Positions 28,684-37,031 of a stretch of 64,000 nt of DNA are shown here, one piece after another. The position numbers were made by a program, and so were the translations under genes. Position 1 is the stretch's first letter; each line of letters starts with the position of its first letter. The notes under the pieces were generated by a model, which saw only the letters and a program-made list of their open reading frames with translations, was not told the origin of the DNA and did no database searches. Source of the DNA: Verrucomicrobiota bacterium (GTDB lineage Bacteria; Verrucomicrobiota; Verrucomicrobiia; Opitutales; Intestinicryptomonadaceae); assembly GCA_023450935.1 (NCBI GenBank), contig JAEXGH010000016.1:62001-126000 (forward strand), in the 5' to 3' direction.

Positions 28684-28789
28684 CGTGGTTTTAGGCAAGG
28701 CTTCACGTTTTTGTTGCGAAGGGAGCGTAGTTAACCTACGTGACCGAGCAACAATAAACAGTGAAACGCAGCATAAAGCTGCGTTTCAC
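28684..28789. repeat. Family B element B1, 3' of fumarase gene
   Basis: Two hairpins in the convergent gap before the fumarase stop. The first pairs TTGTTGC (28711-28717) with GCAACAA (28748-28754) around GGGAGCGTAG and CCTACGTGACC. The second is a perfect 12-base stem GTGAAACGCAGC / GCTGCGTTTCAC (28761-28789). On the minus strand the second hairpin lies seven bases after the fumarase stop and is followed by a T-rich stretch, so it may work as the terminator. It ends in TTTCACGCGTTC, an end shared with B2. Confidence 0.7.
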
Positions 28790-28794
28790 GCGTT

Positions 28795-30414
28795 CTAAAG
28801 TTGCTTGAAGAAGTCATTCCCCTTATCATCAACCAAAATGAACGCGGGGAAATCGACCACATCAATCTTCCAAATCGCCTCCATACCCAGCTCCGGATAC
28901 TCGAGCAATTCCACCTTCTTTATGTTCTCCTTCGCCAACAACGCCGCAGGACCGCCAATCGAGCCCAAATAGAAACCGCCGTGTTTCTTGCAGGAGTCGG
29001 TCACCACTTGCGAGCGGTTGCCCTTCGCAATCATTATCATGCTTCCGCCGTTCGACTGGAACAAATCGACATACGGATCCATTCTGCCGGCGGTCGTAGG
29101 GCCGAACGAGCCCGACGGCATACCCTCGGGTGTCTTTGCGGGGCCCGCGTAATAGATGGGGTGGTCCTTGATGTATTGCGGCAGGCCCTCGCCCCTATCG
29201 AGGCGTTCCTTGAGCTTGGCGTGGGCGATGTCGCGGCCTACGATAATCGTGCCCGTGAGCTTCAGGCGCGTCTTTACGGGATACTTTGAAAGCTCCGCGA
29301 GAATATTCTTCATGGGCTGGTTGAGGTCTATTGCAACCGCGCCGTCGGCGGTGTTTACGCCGCGATATTCTGCGGGGATATACTTTCCGGGGTCGAATTC
29401 AAGCTGTTCGAGCCAAATGCCGTTTTCGTCGATTTTCGCCTTCATGTTTCTGTCGGCAGAGCAGGAAACGCCCAGCCCGATTGGGCAACTTGCGCCGTGG
29501 CGCGGCATGCGGATAATGCGAACGTCGAGGGCGAAATTTGCGCCGCCGAACTGCGCGCCTATGCCAAGCTTGCGAGCCTCTTCGAGAATGCGTTTTTCAA
29601 GCTCGACGTCGCGGAAGGCGTGTCCGAGCTTGTTGCCCTTTGTCGGGAGGGTGTCGAGATACTTTGTCGAGGCAAGCTTCACGTTTTTCAGGCAGGCTTC
29701 CGCGCTTGTTCCGCCGATTACGAAAGCGATGTGATACGGCGGGCACGCGGCAGTTCCCAGACTTTTCATTTTCTCAATCATGAACGGAATGAGGCGTTCG
29801 GGAGTGAGAATTGCCTTGGTTTCCTGATAGAGGTAGGTCTTGTTCGCCGAACCGCCGCCCTTTGCAACAAACAGGAATTCGTATTTGTCGGTATCGGTCG
29901 AGAAAATGTCGATTTGCGCGGGGAGGTTGCAGCCCGTGTTGACTTCGTCCCACATTGTGAGGGGGGCGTTTTGCGAGTAGCGGAGGTTTTCCTGCGTGTA
30001 GCAGTCGTATACTCCCTTTGAAAGGTATTCTTCGTCGCAGCAGTCGGTCCATACGCGCTGGCCTTTCTTGGCGACTATTGTTGCAGTGCCCGTGTCTTGG
30101 CAGAAGGGGAGCTTGCCCATTGCAGCCACTTCGGCGTTGCGGAGCATGGTCAGGGCAACGCTTTTGTCGTTGTCGCTCGCTTCCGGGTCTTTGAGGATTT
30201 TCGCCACAAGCTCCAAGTGGGCGGGGCGCAGGAAGAACGACACGTCGCGCATTGCCGCCCTCGCCAAAACAGCCAGACCTTCCGGCTGTATTTTGAGGAT
30301 TTTCCTGCCTTCGAATTCGGCTGTTGAGACGTATTCCTTGGTGAGAAGACGGTATTTTGTAGTTTCGTCCTTCCCGAGGGGGAACATTTTCTGGTATTCA
30401 AACGGAGGTGTCAT
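28795..30414 (-). CDS. Class I fumarate hydratase
   Basis: Iron-sulfur fumarase of the TCA cycle (fumarate to malate), cytoplasmic. Start placed at [18 protein letters not shown] (539 residues), which aligns with FumA-type N-termini; the longer frame starts with TTG. The [4Fe-4S] ligands are likely C105 (LPFCQDTGT), a cysteine in [15 protein letters not shown] and one in [14 protein letters not shown]-terminal catalytic domain and C-terminal beta domain are fused as in FumA/FumB. Oxygen-labile enzymes of this type suit an anaerobe. Monocistronic, with repeat element B1 directly after the stop. Confidence 0.93.
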   Translation of the reverse strand: MTPPFEYQKMFPLGKDETTKYRLLTKEYVSTAEFEGRKILKIQPEGLAVLARAAMRDVSFFLRPAHLELVAKILKDPEASDNDKSVALTMLRNAEVAAMGKLPFCQDTGTATIVAKKGQRVWTDCCDEEYLSKGVYDCYTQENLRYSQNAPLTMWDEVNTGCNLPAQIDIFSTDTDKYEFLFVAKGGGSANKTYLYQETKAILTPERLIPFMIEKMKSLGTAACPPYHIAFVIGGTSAEACLKNVKLASTKYLDTLPTKGNKLGHAFRDVELEKRILEEARKLGIGAQFGGANFALDVRIIRMPRHGASCPIGLGVSCSADRNMKAKIDENGIWLEQLEFDPGKYIPAEYRGVNTADGAVAIDLNQPMKNILAELSKYPVKTRLKLTGTIIVGRDIAHAKLKERLDRGEGLPQYIKDHPIYYAGPAKTPEGMPSGSFGPTTAGRMDPYVDLFQSNGGSMIMIAKGNRSQVVTDSCKKHGGFYLGSIGGPAALLAKENIKKVELLEYPELGMEAIWKIDVVDFPAFILVDDKGNDFFKQL

Positions 30415-30600
30415 AATGAGTTCTTTGTTTTGAAATTTATCGATATTATTCGACAACCCGAAAGTGAACTCAAGTCTTTTCGTCAAAAAAAACGGCGCAC
30501 ATGGCGCGGCTGAGCGCGCGGTATATGCTTGACGCGCGCGGCGCGTTCTGCCAACCTAAAACAAACATAATTAACCCGACAACAACCCGATTTAACCTGT

Positions 30601-32259
30601 ATGAAAGTGCTGAATGAAAAAATGCTCGACAGCGGTTTCGACGAATTTTCGAAGAGCCCGGAGCTTGACTACAATCTGGCATACGCCGCCGTTTTGGGGC
30701 TGTCGAAAAACACTTCCAAGCTCCACATAAACGACTATTCCCTGCACCGGCAAGTCAACCGCGGCACGACGCTCGCCGTTGCGCTTGCGCTTAAGGAATA
30801 CATAGAGCGCGAATTTCCGGACCAAGAGCGAATCGGCGTCGGGTTGCCGTCATGTTTTCCGGGGGTTGCATTGAATCTGGCAATCATCATGGCGGGCAAG
30901 TCGGCGGTAAACATCAACTTCACGTTGGGTGCCGACGCGGCAAGAAGCGGTCTTGAACGCATCGGGCTTAAATGCGTAATCGGTTCAAACAAAGTGCGCG
31001 AAAAAGTCGCCGACCGCTCGCCCGACTTCCCGTGGACGGACGACTTCCGCGACATCGGCGAAATCCTCAAATCGCTCGGCAAAAAGGCGATTCTGCCCAA
31101 GCTTTTGATGGTAAAAACGCTGCCTGCCGCGGCAATCGCAACATATTACAAAATACCGACAAAAGGCGGCGACAAAGAAGCGAGCATAATTTTTACGAGC
31201 GGTTCGGAGGGCGCACCGAAAGCGGCAATGCTTTCGCACCGCAATTTGATGACAAACATTTTGCAGTTCCGCAATCTCGGCATAATAACGGAGGATACCG
31301 TTCTGCATGCCAATCTGCCGTTGTTCCACAGTTTCGGGCAGACAATCCAAATCTGGTTTTCGGCAATCGACGGCGTGCGTCAGGTGGCGGTTCAAAGCCC
31401 GCTTGAAATAGCATCAAACGTCAAGGCAATACGCGACGGCGGCTCTACGCTGATGATTAGCACGCCCACTTTCCTGCGCTCATACTTCAAACGCGCAACC
31501 TCCGCGGATTTCGAACACCTCGAGGTAGTCATCGCGGGAGCGGAAAAAACTCCCGAGGGCTTCGACGAAGCCTGGGAGGCAAAATTCCCCAAAACCCATT
31601 ACCTCGAAGGATACGGGCTTACGGAAATGTCGCCCGTAGTCTCCACAAACCTGCCCGAAGGGCTTGCGCGCGGCAAATTCTGCCCCCAGCCCAGCCGCAC
31701 AAAACGCACGTCGGTCGGCGAACTTTTCCCCGGCATGCAGGCGGCGGTAGCAAGCCCCGAAACCGGCGAACTTCTGCCGATGGGAGAAACGGGGCTGCTC
31801 TACCTTAAAGGCGGCAACGTCTTTAAAGGCTATTACGGACAACCCGAAGAAAACGCCAAACGCTTCGTTGACGGGTGGCTCAACACGGGCGACTTGGCGC
31901 AACTCGACCCAGATGGGTTCATTTTCATCAAGGGGCGTCTTTCGCGCTTCTCTAAAATCGGCGGCGAAATGGTTCCGCATACAACTGTCGAAAACGCAGT
32001 CGTAAAGGCATTGGGCTTGGCGGAGGAGGAAAAGCCCGTGATTGCCATAGGTTCGCGCCCCGACGAATCCAAGGGCGAAGCGTTGGTAATGCTTACCACG
32101 ATAGACGTCAATATGGCGCAGCTTCGCCAAAAGCTTACCGAGGCGGGACTGCCGAATTTGTGGATACCCAAAACCGTAGTGAAAGTGGAGGAAATTCCGA
32201 TTCTCGGCAGCGGCAAACTCGACTTGGGCAAAATTCAAAAAATCTGCCGTTTCTCGTAG
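30601..32259 (+). CDS. AMP-forming acyl-activating enzyme (acyl-ACP/CoA synthetase type)
   Basis: Adenylate-forming enzyme, probably activating fatty acids for phospholipid recycling. 552 residues. The P-loop-like motif FTSGSEGAPKAAMLSHRN is at 198-215, YGLTEMSPVV is the A5 motif, and GWLNTGDLAQLDPDGF with KGRLSRFSKIGGEMV are A7-A8; SGKLDLGK supplies the C-terminal catalytic lysine. It resembles the synthetase half of Aas without the acyltransferase. Divergent from fumarase; the acyl acceptor cannot be told from sequence. Confidence 0.85.
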   Translation: MKVLNEKMLDSGFDEFSKSPELDYNLAYAAVLGLSKNTSKLHINDYSLHRQVNRGTTLAVALALKEYIEREFPDQERIGVGLPSCFPGVALNLAIIMAGKSAVNINFTLGADAARSGLERIGLKCVIGSNKVREKVADRSPDFPWTDDFRDIGEILKSLGKKAILPKLLMVKTLPAAAIATYYKIPTKGGDKEASIIFTSGSEGAPKAAMLSHRNLMTNILQFRNLGIITEDTVLHANLPLFHSFGQTIQIWFSAIDGVRQVAVQSPLEIASNVKAIRDGGSTLMISTPTFLRSYFKRATSADFEHLEVVIAGAEKTPEGFDEAWEAKFPKTHYLEGYGLTEMSPVVSTNLPEGLARGKFCPQPSRTKRTSVGELFPGMQAAVASPETGELLPMGETGLLYLKGGNVFKGYYGQPEENAKRFVDGWLNTGDLAQLDPDGFIFIKGRLSRFSKIGGEMVPHTTVENAVVKALGLAEEEKPVIAIGSRPDESKGEALVMLTTIDVNMAQLRQKLTEAGLPNLWIPKTVVKVEEIPILGSGKLDLGKIQKICRFS

Positions 32260-32329
32260 GCGGCAGACGCGCCACGAGCCGCTTCAAATGTACAAAATGC
32301 ACGGACGCCGAAGCGGGAACGGCAAAATA

Positions 32330-32366
32330 AAAATCGGAGATTTTTGCAAAGTCCCCGATTTTTTAC
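32330..32366. terminator. Bidirectional terminator between acyl synthetase and kinase genes
   Basis: Arms AAATCGG (32331-32337) and CCGATTT (32355-32361) with additional partial pairing inside, flanked by an A-run on the left and a T-run on the right. Placed between two convergent genes. Confidence 0.65.
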
Positions 32367-32422
32367 GCCCGCACGGGCAAAAAAAGCGCATTTAGAAACG
32401 CCGCGCCAAAGACAGTCCGCGC

Positions 32423-34129
32423 CTACTTTATCTTTTCGGCGCGTTTTGAAATGTCGGCAAGCACAGCCGTTTCAGAGCCGATTTTTTCGTTCAGTTCGCC
32501 GATTTCTTTTTCCACAGACGCGGGCGTATTATTCCCGACAGCGGCGAAGCTGTCGCGCACTTTCAAAAGCCCTTCCAATTTGTGCTTTTCGGTACTTTGG
32601 TCGATATATTTCCAGACAACGTTTTTGAGCGCGTTCATTGCCTCTTTGTCGCCAAGCGCCTCGAAGTATTCGGCCAGCTCGAGAGCGTAGTCTTTGTTTA
32701 ACGCCAAAACAGGCCGCCCCGTGGCGCACGCCTTGGCGAAAATGTCCGCCAGCCTGCGGGCGTTGGCGTCGAGACCACGTTTGCGGTAGGCGCGCGCAAT
32801 TTTTACAAAACCGACAAAGGGCTTGGTGTCGTCCCTCCAAAGCGATTGGCCGATTTGATAGTTTGCGTCGGCTACATTGCCGAATTCCGCTTTTGTCATA
32901 TTGAGCAATGCGGAATCAAATTCAGAAGCTACGTCGGCTTCGGGAATTGTTCCGTCGAATATTTTATTGAGGCTTTTAAACGCCAAACGGGCGGCTAACA
33001 CGACGGAATTGTCGGACGTTTGAATCGGGGCGGAAGCTTCGGACTGTGCGGGCGCGGGCTGCACCGAGCCCCGCGGACTAGTTTGTTCGGAAGGCTTTCC
33101 CGTCGATTTTGTTTCGTCTGCCGCAGTGGAATACGGCTCTAATTGCACCTGTTTTCCCCCTCCGAAAAAGAACACTCCCGCCGCAACCGCAAAAAGCAAT
33201 GCGGCGCAGACAACGGCAATCCCTACGGCGGGCGGCATTTTGGCGCGCTCGCGCGGCTTGGATTTGGCAGTGGCAATCGCCTCGCGAAGCGAGTTGGAGG
33301 GATTTGCGGCAATGGCGGAAATGTCGCGCGCGATGTCGGAAAGGCGCAAATAACGCTCCGTAATCTCTTCGTCGGTGGCGCGGTTTATGACCGCCATAAA
33401 ACCGTCCCATGCGATAATGTCGAGCGTGGACATTGTGTCTTTGCCCTGCGGAGGCATAAGATACGCCGAACGCCCGATGAGGTCGGGCAAATTTCCGGTA
33501 AGAAGAGTAAAGAAGGTTGCCGCAATTCCCCACATATCCGGATTGCCGCGGCTGGAGGAATACCAAGTGGGCGCGCTGTAATACGGCGTGCCTGCGGAAG
33601 AAGCCGAAAGGCGGTCTTCGGTCAAAAGCCCGACATCTGCAAGGAACGGTTTGCCTCCGAAAAACAGAATGTTCTGCGGCTTGATGTCGCGGTGCAACAT
33701 TCCCGCTTTTCCGAGCGCGTCGGCCGCGCGAACAACGGGCAGAAAAAGGTCTACAACCTCCGCGCGCGAAAACCACTTGTCGCCGCGGCGGCGGGCGTCT
33801 ATACGGGCCTGCAGGGTGTCGGGCCGCCAGTTTTCGTCGAGCGGCCGAAGCCCGCCGATCCCGTCGGAAAGCGGCATAACGTAGAACAACGCGCCGTCAG
33901 AAACTGAAATGTCGGAAATTTTCACGACATTCGCGTCCGACAACTTCGCCGAAATCTTCGCATATTTGCGCACAGCCTCAAGTTCGCGCTCGACGCCTTT
34001 GGGTGATACGATTTTTTTCAACGCCACAAATGCGCCGTCGGGAGATTCCGCCAAATAGACTTCGCCGAAACCTCCCGACCCGATTGTTTTTATTACTTTA
34101 TATTTGCCGTTTAAAAACGATGTGTCCAT
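32423..34129 (-). CDS. Transmembrane Ser/Thr protein kinase
   Basis: Predicted inner-membrane Hanks-type kinase, 568 residues from MDTSFLNGKYKVIKTIG. Kinase domain about 10-275: glycine loop GSGGFGEV (17-24), ATP-binding K38, catalytic HRDIKPQN (146-153), metal-binding DVG (165-167, in place of DFG), then GTPYYSAPT where APE has lost its glutamate, and D198 in PDMWG. One membrane span at about 301-322, then a proline/serine-rich linker and a helical, TPR-like external region to the end. Divergent from an ECF sigma factor gene, 155 bases between starts, which suggests one signalling unit. Confidence 0.9.
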   Translation of the reverse strand: MDTSFLNGKYKVIKTIGSGGFGEVYLAESPDGAFVALKKIVSPKGVERELEAVRKYAKISAKLSDANVVKISDISVSDGALFYVMPLSDGIGGLRPLDENWRPDTLQARIDARRRGDKWFSRAEVVDLFLPVVRAADALGKAGMLHRDIKPQNILFFGGKPFLADVGLLTEDRLSASSAGTPYYSAPTWYSSSRGNPDMWGIAATFFTLLTGNLPDLIGRSAYLMPPQGKDTMSTLDIIAWDGFMAVINRATDEEITERYLRLSDIARDISAIAANPSNSLREAIATAKSKPRERAKMPPAVGIAVVCAALLFAVAAGVFFFGGGKQVQLEPYSTAADETKSTGKPSEQTSPRGSVQPAPAQSEASAPIQTSDNSVVLAARLAFKSLNKIFDGTIPEADVASEFDSALLNMTKAEFGNVADANYQIGQSLWRDDTKPFVGFVKIARAYRKRGLDANARRLADIFAKACATGRPVLALNKDYALELAEYFEALGDKEAMNALKNVVWKYIDQSTEKHKLEGLLKVRDSFAAVGNNTPASVEKEIGELNEKIGSETAVLADISKRAEKIK

Positions 34130-34284
34130 AGGGAAAGAGGGAGTCGGACGAGGCGGCCTTCGATGGAGAAGTTTGTGAAAATGCAGCTTGCGTCCGAAAA
34201 TTATCGGGATTATATTCGAACAAATTTCTTTATTTTTCAATAAAAAACGCGGAAGAAAATTTTTACCACAGCGAAAATATAAGT

Positions 34285-34941
34285 ATGATGAATTGTCCTA
34301 ACACACCAAACAGCGTCATAGGGAAAATGATCGACAACGCCGATATAAAACTATGGCAGAAATCGTGGGAGATTTTTTACGACACCTACATAATCACAAT
34401 CAGGCAAATGGCGGTAAACTCGTTCAAGGCCATCGGCTGGCACAATGTGGACGAAACCGCCGTGGGCTCGATAATTTCGGAAACGTTTTTGTCGCTGCAA
34501 AAGGCGTTCGAAAACAAAACCTACATACCCGAAAAATACCGCTTCCGCGGATTCCTCAAGCGCATAGTCTACCGCAGAACGCTCGACTATATCCGCGCGC
34601 AAAACTCCGAACAAACCGTGAGCAAAGACGTCATCGAAATTGTCGAAAAAACGGCGTGCGACTCCGACGACGTTTCGTATTTCGACAGGCTTGAAGAGGA
34701 CGAAGCCAACGCCTACAGAATGTCGGTGATTATGGATATTTGGGAGACGATACGCCACAGTTTCGACCCGAAAACATGCCTTTGTTTCGAACTTAGAATG
34801 CTTGAAGAAATGCCCGTTGAAGACATCTGCGCCAAGCTGAACGTGCCGCGCACAAAGGTTGACAAAAGCGTGCATCGCATAATCAAACGCCTGCGCGAGG
34901 AAACCCAGAAAGAATATTACAAAAAGGAGATGCAATTATGA
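34285..34941 (+). CDS. ECF-family RNA polymerase sigma factor
   Basis: 218 residues. Region 2 spans roughly 29-106, including ETFLSLQKAF and the RFRGFLKRIVYRRTLDYIRAQ segment that normally melts the -10 element. Region 4 is about 160-206, with EMPVEDICAKLNVPRTKVDKSVHRIIKRLREE forming the helix-turn-helix that reads the -35. No anti-sigma factor gene of the usual membrane type is next to it; instead a Ser/Thr kinase is divergent, which is known for several ECF groups of planctomycetes and relatives. The 3' end overlaps the next gene by ATGA. Confidence 0.88.
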   Translation: MMNCPNTPNSVIGKMIDNADIKLWQKSWEIFYDTYIITIRQMAVNSFKAIGWHNVDETAVGSIISETFLSLQKAFENKTYIPEKYRFRGFLKRIVYRRTLDYIRAQNSEQTVSKDVIEIVEKTACDSDDVSYFDRLEEDEANAYRMSVIMDIWETIRHSFDPKTCLCFELRMLEEMPVEDICAKLNVPRTKVDKSVHRIIKRLREETQKEYYKKEMQL

Positions 34942-35126
34942 ACATTGACGACGAACCCCAAAAGTCGCTCGAACCGAAATTGGACGAGCGCGAACAGGCA
35001 ATCATCGACGACCTCAAAAACGCCTATAAACAAATAAACAAACTGAAGAAATCGCCGATAAAGCGTGAAATAAAACTGGATATAGAGCGTAAAAACATCG
35101 CCGAAAAAATCAAAAAACAATATTAA
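34938..35126 (+). CDS. 62-residue charged helical protein coupled to the sigma factor gene
   Basis: No family recognised. Starts on the ATGA overlap with the sigma factor stop, so translation is coupled. The sequence is almost all charged and helix-favouring (LDEREQAIIDDLKNAYKQINK, then basic KREIKLDIERKNIAEKIKKQ), likely a coiled coil. No cysteines, no membrane segment. Followed at once by a strong terminator, so it is a genuine last gene of a two-gene operon. A role as a partner of the sigma factor or kinase is inferred from position only. Confidence 0.7.
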   Translation: MNIDDEPQKSLEPKLDEREQAIIDDLKNAYKQINKLKKSPIKREIKLDIERKNIAEKIKKQY

Positions 35127-35130
35127 AAAG

Positions 35131-35167
35131 AAAGGCGACCGAATGCAAATTCGGCCGCCTTTTTTTA
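35131..35167 (+). terminator. Rho-independent terminator of the sigma factor operon
   Basis: Stem AGGCG-A-CCGAAT / ATTCGG-C-CGCCT (35133-35160) with loop GCAA, followed by TTTTTTT. Four bases after the stop of the 62-residue protein. Confidence 0.85.
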
Positions 35168-35381
35168 CGCGCAAAAAACAAACTTTACCCCATACCAAAG
35201 GCGTATTGGCCTTAGCCAATCGCGCCCCGTTGCGCAGGCAAGAATTTCAAAACATAAACTTTAACCCCATACCAAAGGCGAATTGGCTTCAGCCAATCGC
35301 CGCCTCTTTCCGAATCATAAAAAAAATCGACGCCGCTTCCCAAATTATAAGAGAATCGGCGCAGTTTCCCGAATTATAAAA
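35168..35381. repeat. Intergenic island with two family A repeats
   Basis: Two imperfect tandem units, each with AAACTTTA(A)CCCCATACCAAAGGCG ahead of a hairpin. The first copy (35197-35226) has ATTGGC-CTTA-GCCAAT; the second (35274-35310) has ATTGGC-TTCA-GCCAAT in frame AAAGGCGA ... CGCCGCCTCTTTC. Some AT-rich GAATCGGCG-type sequence follows up to the lspA stop. No gene is seen here. Confidence 0.7.
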
Positions 35382-35909
35382 TTAGCGGCTTGACTTGCGG
35401 GCGACAAAAAAGTCTTCAAATAGAACGGAGACAATGTAGATTACCACGCCTATGCATATTCCGCAGTCGGCAATGTTGAAGGCGGGCCAGCGGTAGTTTA
35501 TCAGCGGCAGGTGGATATCGATAAAATCGATGACATGCCCGTAGTAAATACGGTCGAATAAATTTCCCAAAACGCCGCCCGCAAAAATACCCATCGTGAA
35601 TTGCCCGAGCGCAGTTGAAAAGCCCAAGTAGGAACGGAAAAGCCAAAGCGCGGCAATGGCGACTATCGCTATGGATGAAAGCAAATACGTCTGTCCCGAG
35701 AGAATCCCCCACGCCGCGCCCTCGTTGGTGATGTGGACAAGATACAGGAAGTTCTCGATAATCGGAATTGGTTGGCTGTCGCCGGCGAAATGGTAGGTGG
35801 GTCTGCCGACCTCCCACGGAATGTTGGCTAAAACCGCGTATTTTGTGGCTTGGTCCACAAGGAACGTGAGAACAAGACTCGCAAAAAATATGAGACCGCG
35901 ATTTTTCAT
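35382..35909 (-). CDS. lspA: Lipoprotein signal peptidase (signal peptidase II)
   Basis: Inner-membrane aspartyl protease that cleaves lipoprotein signal peptides; would process the OppA-like lipoprotein encoded at 53 kb. Start placed at MKNRGLIFFASLVL (175 residues), one base after the preceding stop. Four membrane segments. Conserved boxes: LVDQATKYAV, ITNEGAAWGIL, GNLFDRIYYGHVIDFIDI and FNIADCGICIG, the last two carrying the catalytic aspartates. Third gene of ileS-dksA-like-lspA. Confidence 0.94.
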   Translation of the reverse strand: MKNRGLIFFASLVLTFLVDQATKYAVLANIPWEVGRPTYHFAGDSQPIPIIENFLYLVHITNEGAAWGILSGQTYLLSSIAIVAIAALWLFRSYLGFSTALGQFTMGIFAGGVLGNLFDRIYYGHVIDFIDIHLPLINYRWPAFNIADCGICIGVVIYIVSVLFEDFFVARKSSR

Positions 35910-35910
35910 A

Positions 35911-37020
35911 TTACGAATTGGAGTCGGATTCCTCGTCGTCGGATTTCTGCTGCGACGACGATTCCTCCATGCACATTTCAAACATGCTGTCGCGCCTGCT
36001 CGCCTTTTGGCGTTTGAGTTCGCGCTCGTGTATTTCCTGCCCCTCCCGCGTGTAGCGGGCGAAGGGTATAGCCTCCAAGCGGGCTTCGGGAATTGGCTTG
36101 CCCGTAACCTCGCAAATACCGTATGTGCCGTCTTTGATTCGCTTGATGGCGGCGTCGATTTCCGCGAGAATTTCGGTCTGGTTGGAAATCATATTGTATG
36201 CCAAATCGCGCTCGAAACTGCCCGAACCCGCGTCAGCCAAATGCTGTCCGTATGACGACAAGTCGCCGGCGTCGTCTTTTGCGGAACGCTTCATAACCTC
36301 CTCGGAGCGTGTCGCAACGCCGTCGGTATGGTGCTGGCGCAGCTCGACAAGTTTGTTATAATATTTTTTCCATTTTTTGGGGACGTCCCTGCCTTCGAGC
36401 TTTTCCACGCTCGGCGTTTCCACGGGATTGAAGCCGAGAATGTCGAAGATTGTTGCGACTCCCCGCGACTTGTTTTCGAGTTTTACCGTCCCGCCCTTTG
36501 CCGTCTTTTTTGGCGCAACCGCCGTCTTTTTTGCCGCGGGCGCGGCTTCTTTTTTGGATAGTTTCGGTTGGACGTTGTTTTGGCGGTTTTTGAAAAACGC
36601 GTCCAAATCTTCGAGCGAAAATGCTATGTGGTGCGAGGGTCTGTCGTCCCTGTCTTTGTCGGAGTCCTTTTTGGGAGGCTCCGCGGCGGGAAGCTCGTTG
36701 ACGGGAGACAGCGAAATTACTACGCCCGCCTTTTTGGCGTCCGATTTTCCGACCGGCTTCTTCGCCGAAAGCACGATTTTCGGGGATTTCTTAGCCGCCG
36801 CTTGCGACTTTCCCTGCGCTTTTTTAGGCTTCGATGTTTTCTTTACGGAAATGACCATCTTCTTTTCGGACTTCATCGCCGAAACCACGATTTTCTTCGA
36901 CGCGGACTTTGACGCCGCCTTGGGTGCGGGCTTTGACGCGGGCTTTTGGGATTTAGCCTGCTTTGAAGCGGGTTTTGCGGCAACCGCCGCCTTTTTGGGA
37001 ACTGTCTTTTTTGTAGCCAT
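35911..37020 (-). CDS. DksA/TraR-like protein with long lysine/alanine-rich N-terminal region
   Basis: 369 residues from MATKKTVPKKAAV, with GGAGG nine bases upstream. Residues 1-200 are low-complexity and basic, like histone H1 tails, with a motif of the form K(I/M)V(V/I/L)S(A/V)xK at 43-50, 54-61 and 81-88 and a related GVVISLSP at 99-106. The C-terminal 150 residues are DksA/TraR-like: a coiled-coil region (MISNQTEILAEIDAAIKRI) and a finger GICEVTGKPIPEARLEAIP, in which only the first zinc cysteine remains. It could bind DNA or RNA polymerase; function inferred only. Lies 11 bases after ileS and one base before lspA. Confidence 0.8.
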   Translation of the reverse strand: MATKKTVPKKAAVAAKPASKQAKSQKPASKPAPKAASKSASKKIVVSAMKSEKKMVISVKKTSKPKKAQGKSQAAAKKSPKIVLSAKKPVGKSDAKKAGVVISLSPVNELPAAEPPKKDSDKDRDDRPSHHIAFSLEDLDAFFKNRQNNVQPKLSKKEAAPAAKKTAVAPKKTAKGGTVKLENKSRGVATIFDILGFNPVETPSVEKLEGRDVPKKWKKYYNKLVELRQHHTDGVATRSEEVMKRSAKDDAGDLSSYGQHLADAGSGSFERDLAYNMISNQTEILAEIDAAIKRIKDGTYGICEVTGKPIPEARLEAIPFARYTREGQEIHERELKRQKASRRDSMFEMCMEESSSQQKSDDEESDSNS

Positions 37021-37031
37021 ATCGCCTCCGA

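Noticed and set aside
28447..28794. Insertion sequence remnant
   Set aside because: No transposase fragment in any frame and no target duplication could be seen; better described as small palindromic repeats.
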